From assembly GCA_041738285.1 (NCBI GenBank), contig JBGSQB010000226.1, forward strand, positions 1 to 58,841: 58,841 nt of DNA, in the 5' to 3' direction. A model generated the notes under the pieces. That model was not told the DNA's origin. It was given only the letters and a program-made list of their open reading frames with translations, and did not search any database. The position numbers and the translations under genes were made by a program. Every line of letters begins with the position of its first letter. The first letter of the stretch is position 1. The DNA comes from SZUA-521 sp041738285 (GTDB lineage Bacteria > Pseudomonadota > Gammaproteobacteria > Pseudomonadales > Azotimanducaceae). Of this stretch, positions 49,995 to 58,841 are shown one piece after another.

Positions 49995-51995
49995 TCAAAT
50001 GCCAAACGGATAGGTATCCGGCATCCCTTGCAGCAGCTTCACATCGAGCGGCTGGATGGCCGATGTCTCATCGATCCAGATGTACTCGTCGAACTGCTGA
50101 CCGAGTTGTGCTTCGAAGTAGTGACTCGCAAGCTCACTCTCCGGCCGATAGATCACGCCAATGGCACGCTCCAGACGCGGCTTGCACACGGCATCGAGCA
50201 GTTCCGGCGCTGCATCTCGCATACCCAGGAGCAGACCGGGACTTTTCGTCAGATGAAACTGGTATTCGTGGCTCTGAGGATGCGATGGCCGTACCGTCTT
50301 GACCTCCATCGGCGCATCCCAATTCGAAGCGGCTGCAACGCTGCCGTGGTCGGTGCCGAAGCCGATGCGGTAAGATGTTCGGCCAAAAGTGCTCGCGCAC
50401 AGCTGACCGATATTGTGCTCGCCGCGGCTCGACATTTCGGTCGCGCGGGCATCGCCGATGTGTGAATTGTGCGCCCATACCACAGCTTTGGCGCCTTCAC
50501 CGCGGAACGCCATCACCTGCTTGAGCGTATCGAACATGTGGCTGTCACGCAGGTTCCACGATGCGCGCGATCCGTAATACATGACGCGGTAGTACGACTC
50601 CGCTTGCGCAACGACCTGCGCATTCTGGCTTGCATCCAGGTACCGCTCACTGTCCTGCTCCGCAAATGACATGCGCTTGTGCAGCAGTTCCGCAAGCACG
50701 TGGGCGACGTCCTGCTCGCAGTGTTTGTAGGCGCCGGTGAGCGCGGCGTGACCATAAGCGGCGGGATCACTCTCCCACGGCGTCAGGCATCCGTAGCGAC
50801 GACGGGCGACCTCCGCAAGATCTGGATCCACGTCATCGAGGTAGGCGATGACCGCACGCGCCGAAGCGTAGAGGCTATACAGGTCCAGGCCGTAGAAACC
50901 GGTGCGCAACGGATACGGCACGTCGGCATTGTGCCGGTGTAGCCAGTCGACAAACTCGCGCGTCTCCTGGTTGCGCCACATCCAGGTCGGAAACCGGGCA
51001 AACGCCGTCCACTCCGACGGCGCTGAATCACTATGGCGCACGTAGTGGTCGATACGCGCGGCATCCGGCCAATCGGCTTCGGCAGCGACGATGTTGAATC
51101 CTTTCTCGATGATCAGTCGCTGCGTGATCTTGGCGCGCAACCGATAGAATTCCGACGTACCGTGGCTCGCCTCGCCAATGAGCACGATGCGGGAATTGCC
51201 AATGCGCGCGAGCAATGCATCGAGCGGTGCAGCGTCGACACGATCAAAGCGCTCGCCATGGCGGGCGAGCAGATCCGGAACCCCCTGAGCTGCCGCAGGG
51301 CGCCGCTCGATCACTCTGCCGCGGCGCGTCTGCGGCTCCGGAGCCTCCACTTCCCAACCTTCGGTTCCGATCAGCGGCACGAACCGTACGTCCGCGAGGT
51401 CCTCCCGTTGGAAGTTCGTCTCGTCGATCCGTGTGATTCGCACAAGCTCCTGCGCGCGCGGATCGGTGCCAATGGGGATGACCAGTCTGCCGCCAACTTT
51501 GAGTTGCCTTTTCAAAGCCTCGGGCACGGCGGGACCACCCGCGGACACCAAAATCGCATCAAAGGGCGCTTCCGCCTCCCAACCCAGCGTGCCGTCCGCA
51601 TGAATCACACGCACGTTGTTGCAGCGGGCGGCCGCGAGATTATCGGCGGCAGTCCGGGCGAGTGCGTCGAGCCGCTCGACCGCGACAACTTCGCGCACGA
51701 TCTGCGACAGCACTGCCGCTGCGTAACCGGAGCCGGCCCCGACTTCCAGCACCTTTTCATCACGCTGGAGCGTCAAGGCCTCCGTCATGAACGCAACGAT
51801 GTACGGCTGCGAAATCGTCTGGCCTTCCGCGATCGGTAGCGGCGCATCGTCGTAGGCGCGTTCGCGCAGATCCTCGGGAACGAACAGTTCCCGTTCGACC
51901 CTCGACATCGCCCGAAGCACCGCCGGGTCCCTCACGCCGCGGGCATGGATCTGATCACGCACCATCGCGCGTCTAGCGCGCTCAGCGTTGCTCAT
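49995..51995 (-). CDS. Fusion: protein-L-isoaspartate methyltransferase + erythromycin esterase domain
   Basis: This 666-residue protein has two domains. Residues 1 to about 215 form a PCMT domain (EGQTISQPYIVAFMTEAL, VLEVGAGSGYAAAV), with an extended tail to about 250. Residues from about 260 form an erythromycin-esterase (EreA/EreB-like) domain with GEASHGTSEFYRLRA and AHNSHIGDA, containing its conserved Glu and His residues. ATG 51995 follows CGGAG. PCMT repairs isoaspartyl damage; the Ere domain hydrolyses or rearranges esters. The same fusion is known in other bacteria, but the joint role is not. Confidence 0.85.
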   Translation of the reverse strand: MSNAERARRAMVRDQIHARGVRDPAVLRAMSRVERELFVPEDLRERAYDDAPLPIAEGQTISQPYIVAFMTEALTLQRDEKVLEVGAGSGYAAAVLSQIVREVVAVERLDALARTAADNLAAARCNNVRVIHADGTLGWEAEAPFDAILVSAGGPAVPEALKRQLKVGGRLVIPIGTDPRAQELVRITRIDETNFQREDLADVRFVPLIGTEGWEVEAPEPQTRRGRVIERRPAAAQGVPDLLARHGERFDRVDAAPLDALLARIGNSRIVLIGEASHGTSEFYRLRAKITQRLIIEKGFNIVAAEADWPDAARIDHYVRHSDSAPSEWTAFARFPTWMWRNQETREFVDWLHRHNADVPYPLRTGFYGLDLYSLYASARAVIAYLDDVDPDLAEVARRRYGCLTPWESDPAAYGHAALTGAYKHCEQDVAHVLAELLHKRMSFAEQDSERYLDASQNAQVVAQAESYYRVMYYGSRASWNLRDSHMFDTLKQVMAFRGEGAKAVVWAHNSHIGDARATEMSSRGEHNIGQLCASTFGRTSYRIGFGTDHGSVAAASNWDAPMEVKTVRPSHPQSHEYQFHLTKSPGLLLGMRDAAPELLDAVCKPRLERAIGVIYRPESELASHYFEAQLGQQFDEYIWIDETSAIQPLDVKLLQGMPDTYPFGI

Positions 51996-52114
51996 TGAAA
52001 TCTCCGTCACCTCGGCCCTCAACCTATGCCGTTCGGCTCGCGGATTGAAATACGTGGGAACCCGCATCTGCTCGAATTGGCGGCAGGCGTAGCCTGTTGT
52101 GGGGGGAAGCGCCG

Positions 52115-53263
52115 TTGCCTGACGCACGCGAACTCGAAACCAAACGACTCATGTCGCGCTTTGCGACCGCGACCGGACTGGTCGGTGAGGCAGCGCCTCG
52201 CCGCTACCTCTGGACCGATGCTCATGCCGTGTGCAACTTCCTTTCTCTGCATGCGCGGGCGCCAGATGAGCGCTGGCTTGAGCTGGCGATCCTGCTCGTC
52301 GAACAGGTGCACCAGGTGCTCGGCAGGCATCGGCCAGACGATGCGCGCACCGGCTGGATCAGCACATTGAGCGAAGAGGAAGGGCGTGCACATCCGACCA
52401 TCGGCGGATTGCGGATCGGCAAGCCGGAACCCGAACGTCCGCTGGCTGAGCGCTTCGACGAGCGCAAGGAATGGACCCAGGACGGCCAGTACTTCCACTA
52501 TTTGACCAAGTGGATGCATGCACTCGGTCGAATGGCCGAGTGGACCGCCGATATGTGGTACCTGCAATGGGCATCGGAACTCGCCATCGCCGCTCACCGC
52601 GGCTTCCGAGCCCCCGCCGCGCCGGCACGCCTCTACTGGAAAATGAGTATCGATCTGCGCTATCCGCTGGTTGCCGCATCGGGCCAGCATGATCCGCTCG
52701 ATGGGCTCATCAGCACATTGGAACTGTGCGACAACGCGCCATCATCTCTGACCAGGCTCATGGATCCGGTCGTCAGCGATCTGGCCACAATGTGTAGCGG
52801 TCGTTCATGGACAACGGATGATCCACTCGGTATCGGCGGTCTGCTGTTCGATGCGATGCGCATCTGTCAGATACAGTCACCACGAGGTAAGTCGGTCGCA
52901 CTGCCACTGCTCGACGGCGTGCTCGACGCCGCGATGCGCGGACTCGATGCATTCGCTGCTTCCGGTACGCTTCAACTGCCCGCGGCACACCGGCTCGCGT
53001 TCCGGGAATTTGGCGTCAGCATCGGCCTGCAAGTGATCGATGACATGTGCGCGCGGGGCCTGCCCGCACCGACGAATCGGCAACTCGACCGGCTGGGAGC
53101 CTACGCACCGCTACGCGATCGGATCGAACGATTCTGGATGCAACCGGATCGGCAGCAGGTGCAAGCCTGGACTGATCACCAGGACATCAATAGCGTCATG
53201 TTGGCTACGAGTCTTGCATCCAACGCGTATCTGAAGCGACGAAGTCGATCTTCAGCCAGCTAG
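52115..53263 (+). CDS. Hypothetical protein, helical repeat type
   Basis: This is a protein of about 382 residues without signal peptide. It is rich in paired helices (LELAILLVEQVHQVLGRH, FHYLTKWMHALGRMAEWTAD), suggesting an alpha/alpha-toroid or TPR-like fold. Start choice is uncertain: TTG 52115 has GGGGGGAAG upstream, but TTG 52097 and ATG 52151 are possible. I do not recognise the family. It is divergent from the PCMT-Ere fusion and convergent with the USP gene. Confidence 0.65.
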   Translation: MPDARELETKRLMSRFATATGLVGEAAPRRYLWTDAHAVCNFLSLHARAPDERWLELAILLVEQVHQVLGRHRPDDARTGWISTLSEEEGRAHPTIGGLRIGKPEPERPLAERFDERKEWTQDGQYFHYLTKWMHALGRMAEWTADMWYLQWASELAIAAHRGFRAPAAPARLYWKMSIDLRYPLVAASGQHDPLDGLISTLELCDNAPSSLTRLMDPVVSDLATMCSGRSWTTDDPLGIGGLLFDAMRICQIQSPRGKSVALPLLDGVLDAAMRGLDAFAASGTLQLPAAHRLAFREFGVSIGLQVIDDMCARGLPAPTNRQLDRLGAYAPLRDRIERFWMQPDRQQVQAWTDHQDINSVMLATSLASNAYLKRRSRSSAS

Positions 53264-53274
53264 CCCGGAGAAGC

Positions 53275-54225
53275 TCACTTGTACGCGTTGGGGAGCGTCG
53301 CCGGCTTGCGTCTCACCGCCGTCTTGAACCGGCGCGGTTTGACGACGAGCACGTCGCACCCCACGCGATCGATGACAGCTTCCGTAGTGCTCCCGATGTG
53401 AGACAGGCTCGACCCACTGCGAGAGACGGCGCCCATGACCAACAGGTCCACCTTGCGTTCAGCGGCGCTATCCGCGAGCACGTCTGCCGGCACGCCTGCG
53501 CGCAACAAGGTGTTTGCTGCTTCGATGCCATGCCGATGTGCGAGGTGTTCGATCGCCTCGATTCCCACCTCGGGCACAGACTTCGACTCGCGCGTCCGAC
53601 CGCGACGCGCCGGTGTATCGCCTCTGGAGTCACGCACATGGATGACTTCGATCCGCCCACCCAGCTGCGCAGCCGCGACGCGTGTCGCCTGCAGCAACCT
53701 ATCATCCAGTCCGGATGGCTTCGCGTGCGCGTGCGTTGGATCGACCGCGGCCATCACGAGTGGCTTTTTCGGAAGGCGCTCCTGCTTGACGAACCAGACC
53801 GGGCACGGGCACTCACGGATCAGATCCCAGTCCGAGTTGGCGAGAAACCAGCGCGCGACGCGTGAGTGACGATGGGACTCGGCCACCACCAAGTCGGGTT
53901 TAGTGTCGAGAACGTGGCGCACGATGGCGTGTGCCGGCGGAAAGTCCCACACCGCCTCGCACTGCACGGTGATGCCTCGAGCGCGCAATGGTCGAGCCAG
54001 TCTCAATAACTGTTCGCGACGCTGCTTGGCCGCCGCCCGAAGTAAGGCCGTCGCATCGGACGGTATCGCATCCGTCACAGGGGACGGCAGGGAAAATGCG
54101 TGAAACAGCGTGATCCGTGCGCCACAGATCGCCGCGATCCTGGCCGCTTTGCGTATCGCAATCTGCTTGCGGCCACCGGGGTCGCCAACCCCTACGAGAA
54201 TCGACTGCCAGCTTGTAGAGGACAT
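53275..54225 (-). CDS. Tandem universal stress protein (UspE-like)
   Basis: This 316-residue protein has two Usp domains. The first runs from about 6 to 150 (SILVGVGDPGGRKQIAIRKA, PDLVVAESHRHSRV), the second from about 155 to 300 (LVMAAVDPTHAHAKPSG, VDLLVMGAVSRSG and SLSHIGSTTEA, VLVVKPRRF). The second keeps a G-x2-G-like nucleotide-binding pattern; the first is more degenerate. ATG 54225 is chosen by alignment to the Usp start. It is probably involved in general stress response. Confidence 0.85.
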   Translation of the reverse strand: MSSTSWQSILVGVGDPGGRKQIAIRKAARIAAICGARITLFHAFSLPSPVTDAIPSDATALLRAAAKQRREQLLRLARPLRARGITVQCEAVWDFPPAHAIVRHVLDTKPDLVVAESHRHSRVARWFLANSDWDLIRECPCPVWFVKQERLPKKPLVMAAVDPTHAHAKPSGLDDRLLQATRVAAAQLGGRIEVIHVRDSRGDTPARRGRTRESKSVPEVGIEAIEHLAHRHGIEAANTLLRAGVPADVLADSAAERKVDLLVMGAVSRSGSSLSHIGSTTEAVIDRVGCDVLVVKPRRFKTAVRRKPATLPNAYK

Positions 54226-54381
54226 GCGTCTTCTTGTGCTCCTTCGAGTGACCGGCGAGTGCACCGCCTTGTTTCGATTGTACATCCCACATTCGAATGA
54301 ACGCCTTGACGGCTACCTCATTGCGCACCGATACGCGCGACTGGCATGCTCGATGTAAGCCATGCAATTGCGCATCTGGCC

Positions 54382-54792
54382 ATGAGCAGAGATACCGTGA
54401 TCAGAGCCTTCTCGGGTTACCGCATGAACCTGGCCGTCATGCTGATGCTCGCCGGTTGCTCCGTCACCCCTACCTACTCCGGCAGCGAGTTGTTCGCGAC
54501 CCACTGCGCCAGTTGCCATGGTCGCTACGGTGAGGGCGATGGGCCGGTCGCCGTGGATATCGCCAGTCACATCCCGGACCTGCGTTATCTGGCGACCCGC
54601 AACGGCGGGGTGTTTCCTCACGCGCGCGTTAAAAACATCGTCGATGGTGCCGGGACAGTCGCGGCGCATGGCTTGCGAGCAATGCCAGTTTGGGGCGACG
54701 CATTCGCCGACTTGGACGGATCTGGCAAGTCGGCAAGAGCGAAGATCAACGCGTTGGTCGACTTCCTCAGCACCATCCAACAGGACCGGTAA
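54382..54792 (+). CDS. Class I cytochrome c lipoprotein
   Basis: This protein of about 136 residues has a lipobox (LMLAGC, Cys26), the heme motif C42-x2-C45-H46 (CASCH), and MPVWG as likely axial Met ligand. Start ATG 54382 is uncertain; ATG 54424 or 54346 are alternatives. It is a membrane-anchored periplasmic electron carrier. It is convergent with the following secreted protein (stop 26 bp apart) and divergent from the Usp gene. Confidence 0.8.
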   Translation: MSRDTVIRAFSGYRMNLAVMLMLAGCSVTPTYSGSELFATHCASCHGRYGEGDGPVAVDIASHIPDLRYLATRNGGVFPHARVKNIVDGAGTVAAHGLRAMPVWGDAFADLDGSGKSARAKINALVDFLSTIQQDR

Positions 54793-54818
54793 CAGTCCTC
54801 CCGCCAGGTTTGTCGAAC

Positions 54819-55217
54819 CTAATGCGATTCGGCGTCGAACAACTCGTTCGAAGTGCAGTCGGCAACCTCGCTCAACTCAGCGTCCATGGCTACACCAGCA
54901 GGCGTCTTGCTCACCGCACGAGACTTCGACCACACGTCGAGCGATGGAAACGAATCGATGTATTTGAAATCTGCCGTCTTACCGACAATGGACGACAAGC
55001 CCCAGCTTTGAATGTCTGCGCCAGGATTGGCTTCATTCTGCAACTTGAGCCATTTGCCGTTGACACGCTTGACGTCGGCAAGCGTCTTGCCCGTTGCCAA
55101 CTCGCAGTGCCACAGTTCCAACACCCGTGCTTCCGCGCTCGCGAGCGGCGCGGCAGTCAACATCGCCGACGCCGACATCAGCGCGGCGACGGCCAGTGCA
55201 AATTCCTTGCTCATCAT
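54819..55217 (-). CDS. Hypothetical secreted protein
   Basis: This 132-residue protein has a signal peptide (FALAVAALMSASAMLTAAPL, cleavage after ASA) and a short mature part with LWHCELATGKTLADV and VADCTSNELF, so one disulfide is possible. ATG 55217 follows GGGAGGACATC. The family is not recognised; it resembles small periplasmic proteins of unknown function. It is divergent from the WS/DGAT genes. Confidence 0.65.
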   Translation of the reverse strand: MMSKEFALAVAALMSASAMLTAAPLASAEARVLELWHCELATGKTLADVKRVNGKWLKLQNEANPGADIQSWGLSSIVGKTADFKYIDSFPSLDVWSKSRAVSKTPAGVAMDAELSEVADCTSNELFDAESH

Positions 55218-55345
55218 GATGTCCTCCCTTCCACGGTTGCCGATCGCGCCGCAAATCCTGTCAGCCTGTGCCTCTCCGCGCACGTATGCAAGTTGTAGAT
55301 CATCGGGCACGGTGCTTTCATTCCAGCACCGAAGTGGGGGCTTCG

Positions 55346-56758
55346 ATGCAGCAACTCAGCGGCCAGGACGCCTCATTCATCTACGCAGAAACAGCCCGCG
55401 CCCACATGCATGTGGGTACACTCGCGCTCTACGATCCTGCAACGGCACCCCATCAGACCGTCCGTTTTCGTGACATCACTGCAAACATCGAGCAGCGGCT
55501 GCATCTGGCCAAGTGCTTTCGCCGCAAGCTGATTTCCGTCCCGGGGGACGCCGACCATCCGTACTGGGTCGAGGATCGGGCGTTCGACCTGGAATTTCAC
55601 GTTCGCCACATCGCACTGCCACCCCCGGGAGATTGGCGCCAGCTGTGTCGCCAGGCCGCGCGACTGCATTCGTTCCCACTCGATCGCGCGCACCCGCTGT
55701 GGGAGATGACCGTGGTGAGCGGGCTCGGGGGCATCGACGGGCTGCCGTCCGGTGCATTTGCCGTGGTACTCAAGATTCATCACGCTGCCATCGATGGCGC
55801 ATCCGGCGCCGCATTGACGGAAGTGCTGCACGACCTCGAGCCCGTCAAACGCCACGTCAAACCCGCCGATTCCGTCTGGCGCGGAGAGCCGGACCCGCAG
55901 CCGATCGAGTTGATGACGCGCACGGCCTGGAACAACTTCACCCAGCCGCTGCGCATGATGGAAGTCTGGTCGAAAGCGGCCCCAGCCATGCGTCGCGTAT
56001 CCGAGACCGTTGCGAGTCAATCGCGTCAGTCGAACGCGGTTGTGCCGCGCACGCGTTTCAACGCCAATATCACGCCACATCGCGTGTTCGATGCGCGCCA
56101 ATATCCGATCGATGCGCTCCGGGCCATCAAGTCTCGGGTCGAAGGTGCAACCATCAACGACGTCGTGCTCACGCTGGTTGGCGGTGCGTTGCGAAGGTAT
56201 CTGAAGGCGCATGGAGAGTTGCCGGATTCGTCACTCATAGCGATGGCGCCGATCAATGTGCGCACGGAAGCCGAGAAACACACCGAAGGCAATCAAGTGG
56301 CCGCCATGCTCGCCCGTCTTGGTACCGACATCGACAACGGCTTCGAGCGGCTCGCCGCGGTACGCGACAGCACACGCCAATCCAAAGCATTGACCCACGC
56401 GGTCGGCGCGCGATTGATGACCGACTACGCCAAGTACGTGCCTGCACAACTGGCAGCGCTCGCGGCGCGGCTCTCTGTTGCGGCGGCCGTCTCCGAGCGC
56501 GGCAACCCACCCTTCAACTGCGTCGTGACCAACGTGCCCGGGCCGCAGCATCCGCTCTACATGTGCGGCGCCCGGCTGGATCGGCTGTATGGCATGGGTC
56601 CGGTCAGCGATGGGATGGGGCTCATCTTTCCCGTGTTCAGCTATTGCGGAGGAATCACGATCGCGGTCAGCGCCTGCCGCGAGCGGGTGCCCGACAGCGA
56701 TCGGCTCATGGACTGTCTCGATGCGGCGTTCGACGAGATGAGACCGGCGTCGTCCTGA
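55346..56758 (+). CDS. Wax ester synthase/diacylglycerol acyltransferase (WS/DGAT) 1
   Basis: This 470-residue protein has the acyltransferase motif H-H-x3-D-G (HHAAIDG), the N-terminal LSGQDASFIYAET and the C-terminal NVPGPQHPLYMCGARL signature. It makes wax esters or triacylglycerol for storage. ATG 55346 is chosen at the family start. It is followed 24 bp later by a paralogue in the same direction, probably one operon. Confidence 0.9.
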   Translation: MQQLSGQDASFIYAETARAHMHVGTLALYDPATAPHQTVRFRDITANIEQRLHLAKCFRRKLISVPGDADHPYWVEDRAFDLEFHVRHIALPPPGDWRQLCRQAARLHSFPLDRAHPLWEMTVVSGLGGIDGLPSGAFAVVLKIHHAAIDGASGAALTEVLHDLEPVKRHVKPADSVWRGEPDPQPIELMTRTAWNNFTQPLRMMEVWSKAAPAMRRVSETVASQSRQSNAVVPRTRFNANITPHRVFDARQYPIDALRAIKSRVEGATINDVVLTLVGGALRRYLKAHGELPDSSLIAMAPINVRTEAEKHTEGNQVAAMLARLGTDIDNGFERLAAVRDSTRQSKALTHAVGARLMTDYAKYVPAQLAALAARLSVAAAVSERGNPPFNCVVTNVPGPQHPLYMCGARLDRLYGMGPVSDGMGLIFPVFSYCGGITIAVSACRERVPDSDRLMDCLDAAFDEMRPASS

Positions 56759-56782
56759 CGTGCTCTAAGAGGGGGGATCAAC

Positions 56783-58309
56783 ATGTTGCAGCAACTGAGC
56801 GCACAGGATGCGTCCTTCCTGTACATGGAGTCGCCAACCACACCGATGCACGTCGGTTCCGTCGCCATTCTCGATCCATCCAAATCTCCGTACGGGCCGC
56901 TGACGTTGGAACTCGTGACGCGGTTCTATGCAGAGCGACTGCACCTGATGCCGATGGCGCGCAGACGTCTGGTGAACGTGCCCTTTGGCCTGGATCATCC
57001 GTACTGGATCGAGGATGGCGAATTCGATATCGAGTTCCATATCCGCGAAGTAGGACTGCCGGAGCCGCACGACTGGCGCCAGTTCTACACGGTGTGCGCG
57101 CGAATACTGGCGCGCCCGCTCGACGTGACCCGACCGCTGTGGGAGACGTACATCATTCACGGTCTCGATCGGCTCGACGGGGTACCGGTCGGTAGCGTGG
57201 GCCTGCTCACCAAGGCCCATCACTGTGCCATCGATGGTGCCTCCGGCATTGAAATGACGATGGCCATGGCCGACCTGACCCCGGAGATGGCGCCCGTCGC
57301 GCCACCGAAGCGGGCTTGGGAACCGGACCCAGTGCCGACCGATACCGAACTCATGATGCGCACCTATGGCAACAACCTGTTGCGCCCGATCGCATTCGCC
57401 GAGCTGATCGCACAAACGCTACCCGTGCAACAGCGCTTCGCGGCCACGGCGCCGGCGCGCACGCCTGCCCCGATACAGCCGATTCCGAAGACGCGGTTCA
57501 ACGGACCGGTGACACCGCATCGGGTGATTGGCGGACGGCGCTTCCCGCTCGATGAAGTGCGTGCCATGAAGAACGCAGTCAAGGGCGCCACGGTGAACGA
57601 TGTGGTGCTTGCGCTGTGTGGCGGTGCTCTGCGGGCATACCTCGAGGCCAAGTCCGAACTGCCATCGACGACGATGGTGGCAATGGCACCCGTCAATCTG
57701 CGCAAGGAGTCGAAAGAGCAGAAGGTGGGCAATCAGGTCGGCGCCATCTTCATCGCCATTGGCACCGACATCGCTGACCCTCTTAAACGTCTGCAGGCGG
57801 TCCACGAACGAACGGCCGAAGCCAAGGAAATCAGCAATGCGATACGCGCCGATCTGATGACGCGATTCGCAGACTTCGTACCCGCCGCAACGGCAAATCT
57901 CGCGGCGCGCCAGACCGCGGAGGCGGCGCGATCCAACCAGGTCGCCCCCGTGTTCAACTGTTCGATCACCAACGTGCCCGGACCACAGGTACCGCTGTTT
58001 TCCATGGGCTGCGAAACGGTGACGACAGTGGGCTTCGGTCCCGTCACCGACAACATGGGGTTGATCATGCCGGTCAGCAGCTACTACGGAGAACTGGTCA
58101 TCGGGTTCACCTCGTGCCGCGAGATGATGCCCGACCCCGACTTCTTCATGGCGTGCATCCAGGACAGCTTCGATGCCATGCGCAACGCGACGCTGGGCGC
58201 CGACGCGGACGCCACAGTAGCGGCGATCTCACGCAACTACGAACACCTGGCCGAACAGGCCCGCGCGGAAGTGCGCAACGCGCGTGCCAAGGCGCAGGGC
58301 AGCGCCTAG
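56783..58309 (+). CDS. Wax ester synthase/diacylglycerol acyltransferase (WS/DGAT) 2
   Basis: This 508-residue paralogue has HHCAIDG and NVPGPQVPLFSMGCE, with an extra C-terminal stretch of about 35 residues rich in Ala, Arg and Glu. The ATG follows AGAGGGGGGATCAAC. Tandem copies probably differ in acyl or alcohol preference. The window's oxygenases could feed acyl-CoA into this storage route. Confidence 0.9.
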   Translation: MLQQLSAQDASFLYMESPTTPMHVGSVAILDPSKSPYGPLTLELVTRFYAERLHLMPMARRRLVNVPFGLDHPYWIEDGEFDIEFHIREVGLPEPHDWRQFYTVCARILARPLDVTRPLWETYIIHGLDRLDGVPVGSVGLLTKAHHCAIDGASGIEMTMAMADLTPEMAPVAPPKRAWEPDPVPTDTELMMRTYGNNLLRPIAFAELIAQTLPVQQRFAATAPARTPAPIQPIPKTRFNGPVTPHRVIGGRRFPLDEVRAMKNAVKGATVNDVVLALCGGALRAYLEAKSELPSTTMVAMAPVNLRKESKEQKVGNQVGAIFIAIGTDIADPLKRLQAVHERTAEAKEISNAIRADLMTRFADFVPAATANLAARQTAEAARSNQVAPVFNCSITNVPGPQVPLFSMGCETVTTVGFGPVTDNMGLIMPVSSYYGELVIGFTSCREMMPDPDFFMACIQDSFDAMRNATLGADADATVAAISRNYEHLAEQARAEVRNARAKAQGSA

Positions 58310-58483
58310 TTGCCTGCGACCGTCAATTCGAGAACGACTGCGCGCGCCGCGCACAGGTTGGCGGCAAGTCCGAATACCAGCTCATTGCGCAGCTGGCGCC
58401 TGCTACGCCCGGTGGCCGATGAGTCCCATCGACCCAGCGTGGATCATGCGCATGGCGCTCGCATCGAACGAGCACGTCCGGTC

Positions 58484-58552
58484 ATGTTCTGCAAGGTCAC
58501 CGCTCTCATCTTGGCAGTGTTGCTCATGCTGTCGATTGCGCTGGGTGACTGA
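58484..58552 (+). CDS. Possible 22-residue hydrophobic peptide
   Basis: ATG 58484 opens a short frame, MFCKVTALILAVLLMLSIAL followed by GD and a stop, that looks like a single membrane helix. There is no strong ribosome binding site. It might be a small membrane protein or chance; nothing else recognisable lies in the rest of the 58310-58552 gap. Confidence 0.3.
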   Translation: MFCKVTALILAVLLMLSIALGD

Positions 58553-58841
58553 TCACGGCTGGTCGGCATTGCGATCGAACGTGACCTGACGGATCGTGGT
58601 GCCGCTGTCGGGGTCTTTAATGACATCGATCGACTTGGTCGCGCTCTGGCCGTCCTTGCCGGTGTAGATGACGTCGCGTTCGAAACCATCGTCGGTCCGC
58701 TGCGCCGTGCTCTGAGCGGTGCGGGTCTGGCCATCCGGGCCGGTATGAATTACGTCACGGGTACGCGTGCCAGCAGCCGGATCGTTGACCACGCTCGCGT
58801 CGCGGCGGCGGGTGTTGCCGTTGGCGCCCGTCACGACGTCG
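58553..58841 (-). CDS. Repeat-containing hypothetical protein, partial
   Basis: The minus-strand frame enters at the window's right edge and stops at 58553. About 95 residues are visible, with near repeats of the type R-DVI-TGPDGQTRTAQS, R-DVIYTGKDGQSATKS and NTRRRDASVVNDPAAGT. The alternation of charged and Gly/Asp-rich turns suggests a beta-repeat secreted or surface protein. The true start and length lie outside the window. Confidence 0.5.
   Translation of the reverse strand, partial: DVVTGANGNTRRRDASVVNDPAAGTRTRDVIHTGPDGQTRTAQSTAQRTDDGFERDVIYTGKDGQSATKSIDVIKDPDSGTTIRQVTFDRNADQP

Noticed and set aside
55513..57195. A 560-codon open frame on the plus strand
   Set aside because: It is a shifted frame of the two WS/DGAT genes, very rich in Arg, with no domain signature.
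1..58841. CRISPR arrays, rRNA or tRNA genes
   Set aside because: No regularly spaced repeats and no cloverleaf or rRNA-like stretch were seen on reading; a dedicated tRNA scan was not possible.

Overview
The window reads as chromosomal DNA of a GC-rich Gram-negative bacterium. TonB-dependent receptors, lipobox lipoproteins, a yqjD/yqjE/yqjK-like gene set, tandem WS/DGAT acyltransferases and many Rieske, P450 and flavin oxygenases suggest an environmental gammaproteobacterium of the Steroidobacter/Nevskia kind. That placement is inference: no rRNA, tRNA or taxonomic marker is present.

Layout. 1-480 is mobile-element debris: the 5' end of an IS481-type transposase and a decayed serine recombinase. 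603-4884 holds a LuxR-type regulator, a Rieske oxygenase alpha subunit with a small partner gene, and a serine hydrolase. 5.2-16.3 kb is an envelope/stress cluster: glycine-zipper protein, small lipoproteins, M48 protease, AI-2E transporter, a BON-SOD-DUF883-YqjE-YqjK operon, an lmo0937-type protein, PLD, BON, CsbD and GlsB proteins, and two paralogous Crp/Fnr regulators. Eight copies of a 14-bp palindrome (GTACG-N4-CGTAC) lie upstream of these genes. In seven of them a -10-like hexamer sits 22-23 nt downstream, the geometry of a class II Crp/Fnr-activated promoter.

16.4-36.7 kb is a catabolic region: VOC and SRPBCC proteins, a frameshifted TonB receptor, a P450-globin-TetR operon, two Baeyer-Villiger-type monooxygenases, an SDR lacking its catalytic Tyr/Lys, a Gfo-Gfo-isomerase operon, a MaoC-like protein, an aromatic-hydroxylase-type flavoprotein, an alpha/beta hydrolase, a deazaflavin-type nitroreductase and a diiron-type MBL protein. 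36.9-48.0 kb is a second, tighter module. One probable operon runs RidA - TonB receptor - Rieske - MFS - Rieske; a second pairs Rieske with RidA; a TetR-ferredoxin pair and a DAO-type flavin oxidase complete it. Uptake, ring oxidation and imine/enamine handling together suggest catabolism of a nitrogen-containing compound, which is inference. 48-58.8 kb returns to general functions: CPBP protease, methyltransferase, a PCMT-erythromycin esterase fusion, tandem universal stress protein, cytochrome c and two WS/DGAT enzymes.

A short hairpin-forming MITE with IS5-like ends and CTAG flanks is present as two near-complete copies (8421-8562 and 24025-24180), plus one probable and one doubtful relic. 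Both near-complete copies end a host reading frame, and one contributes about 50 residues to a protein.
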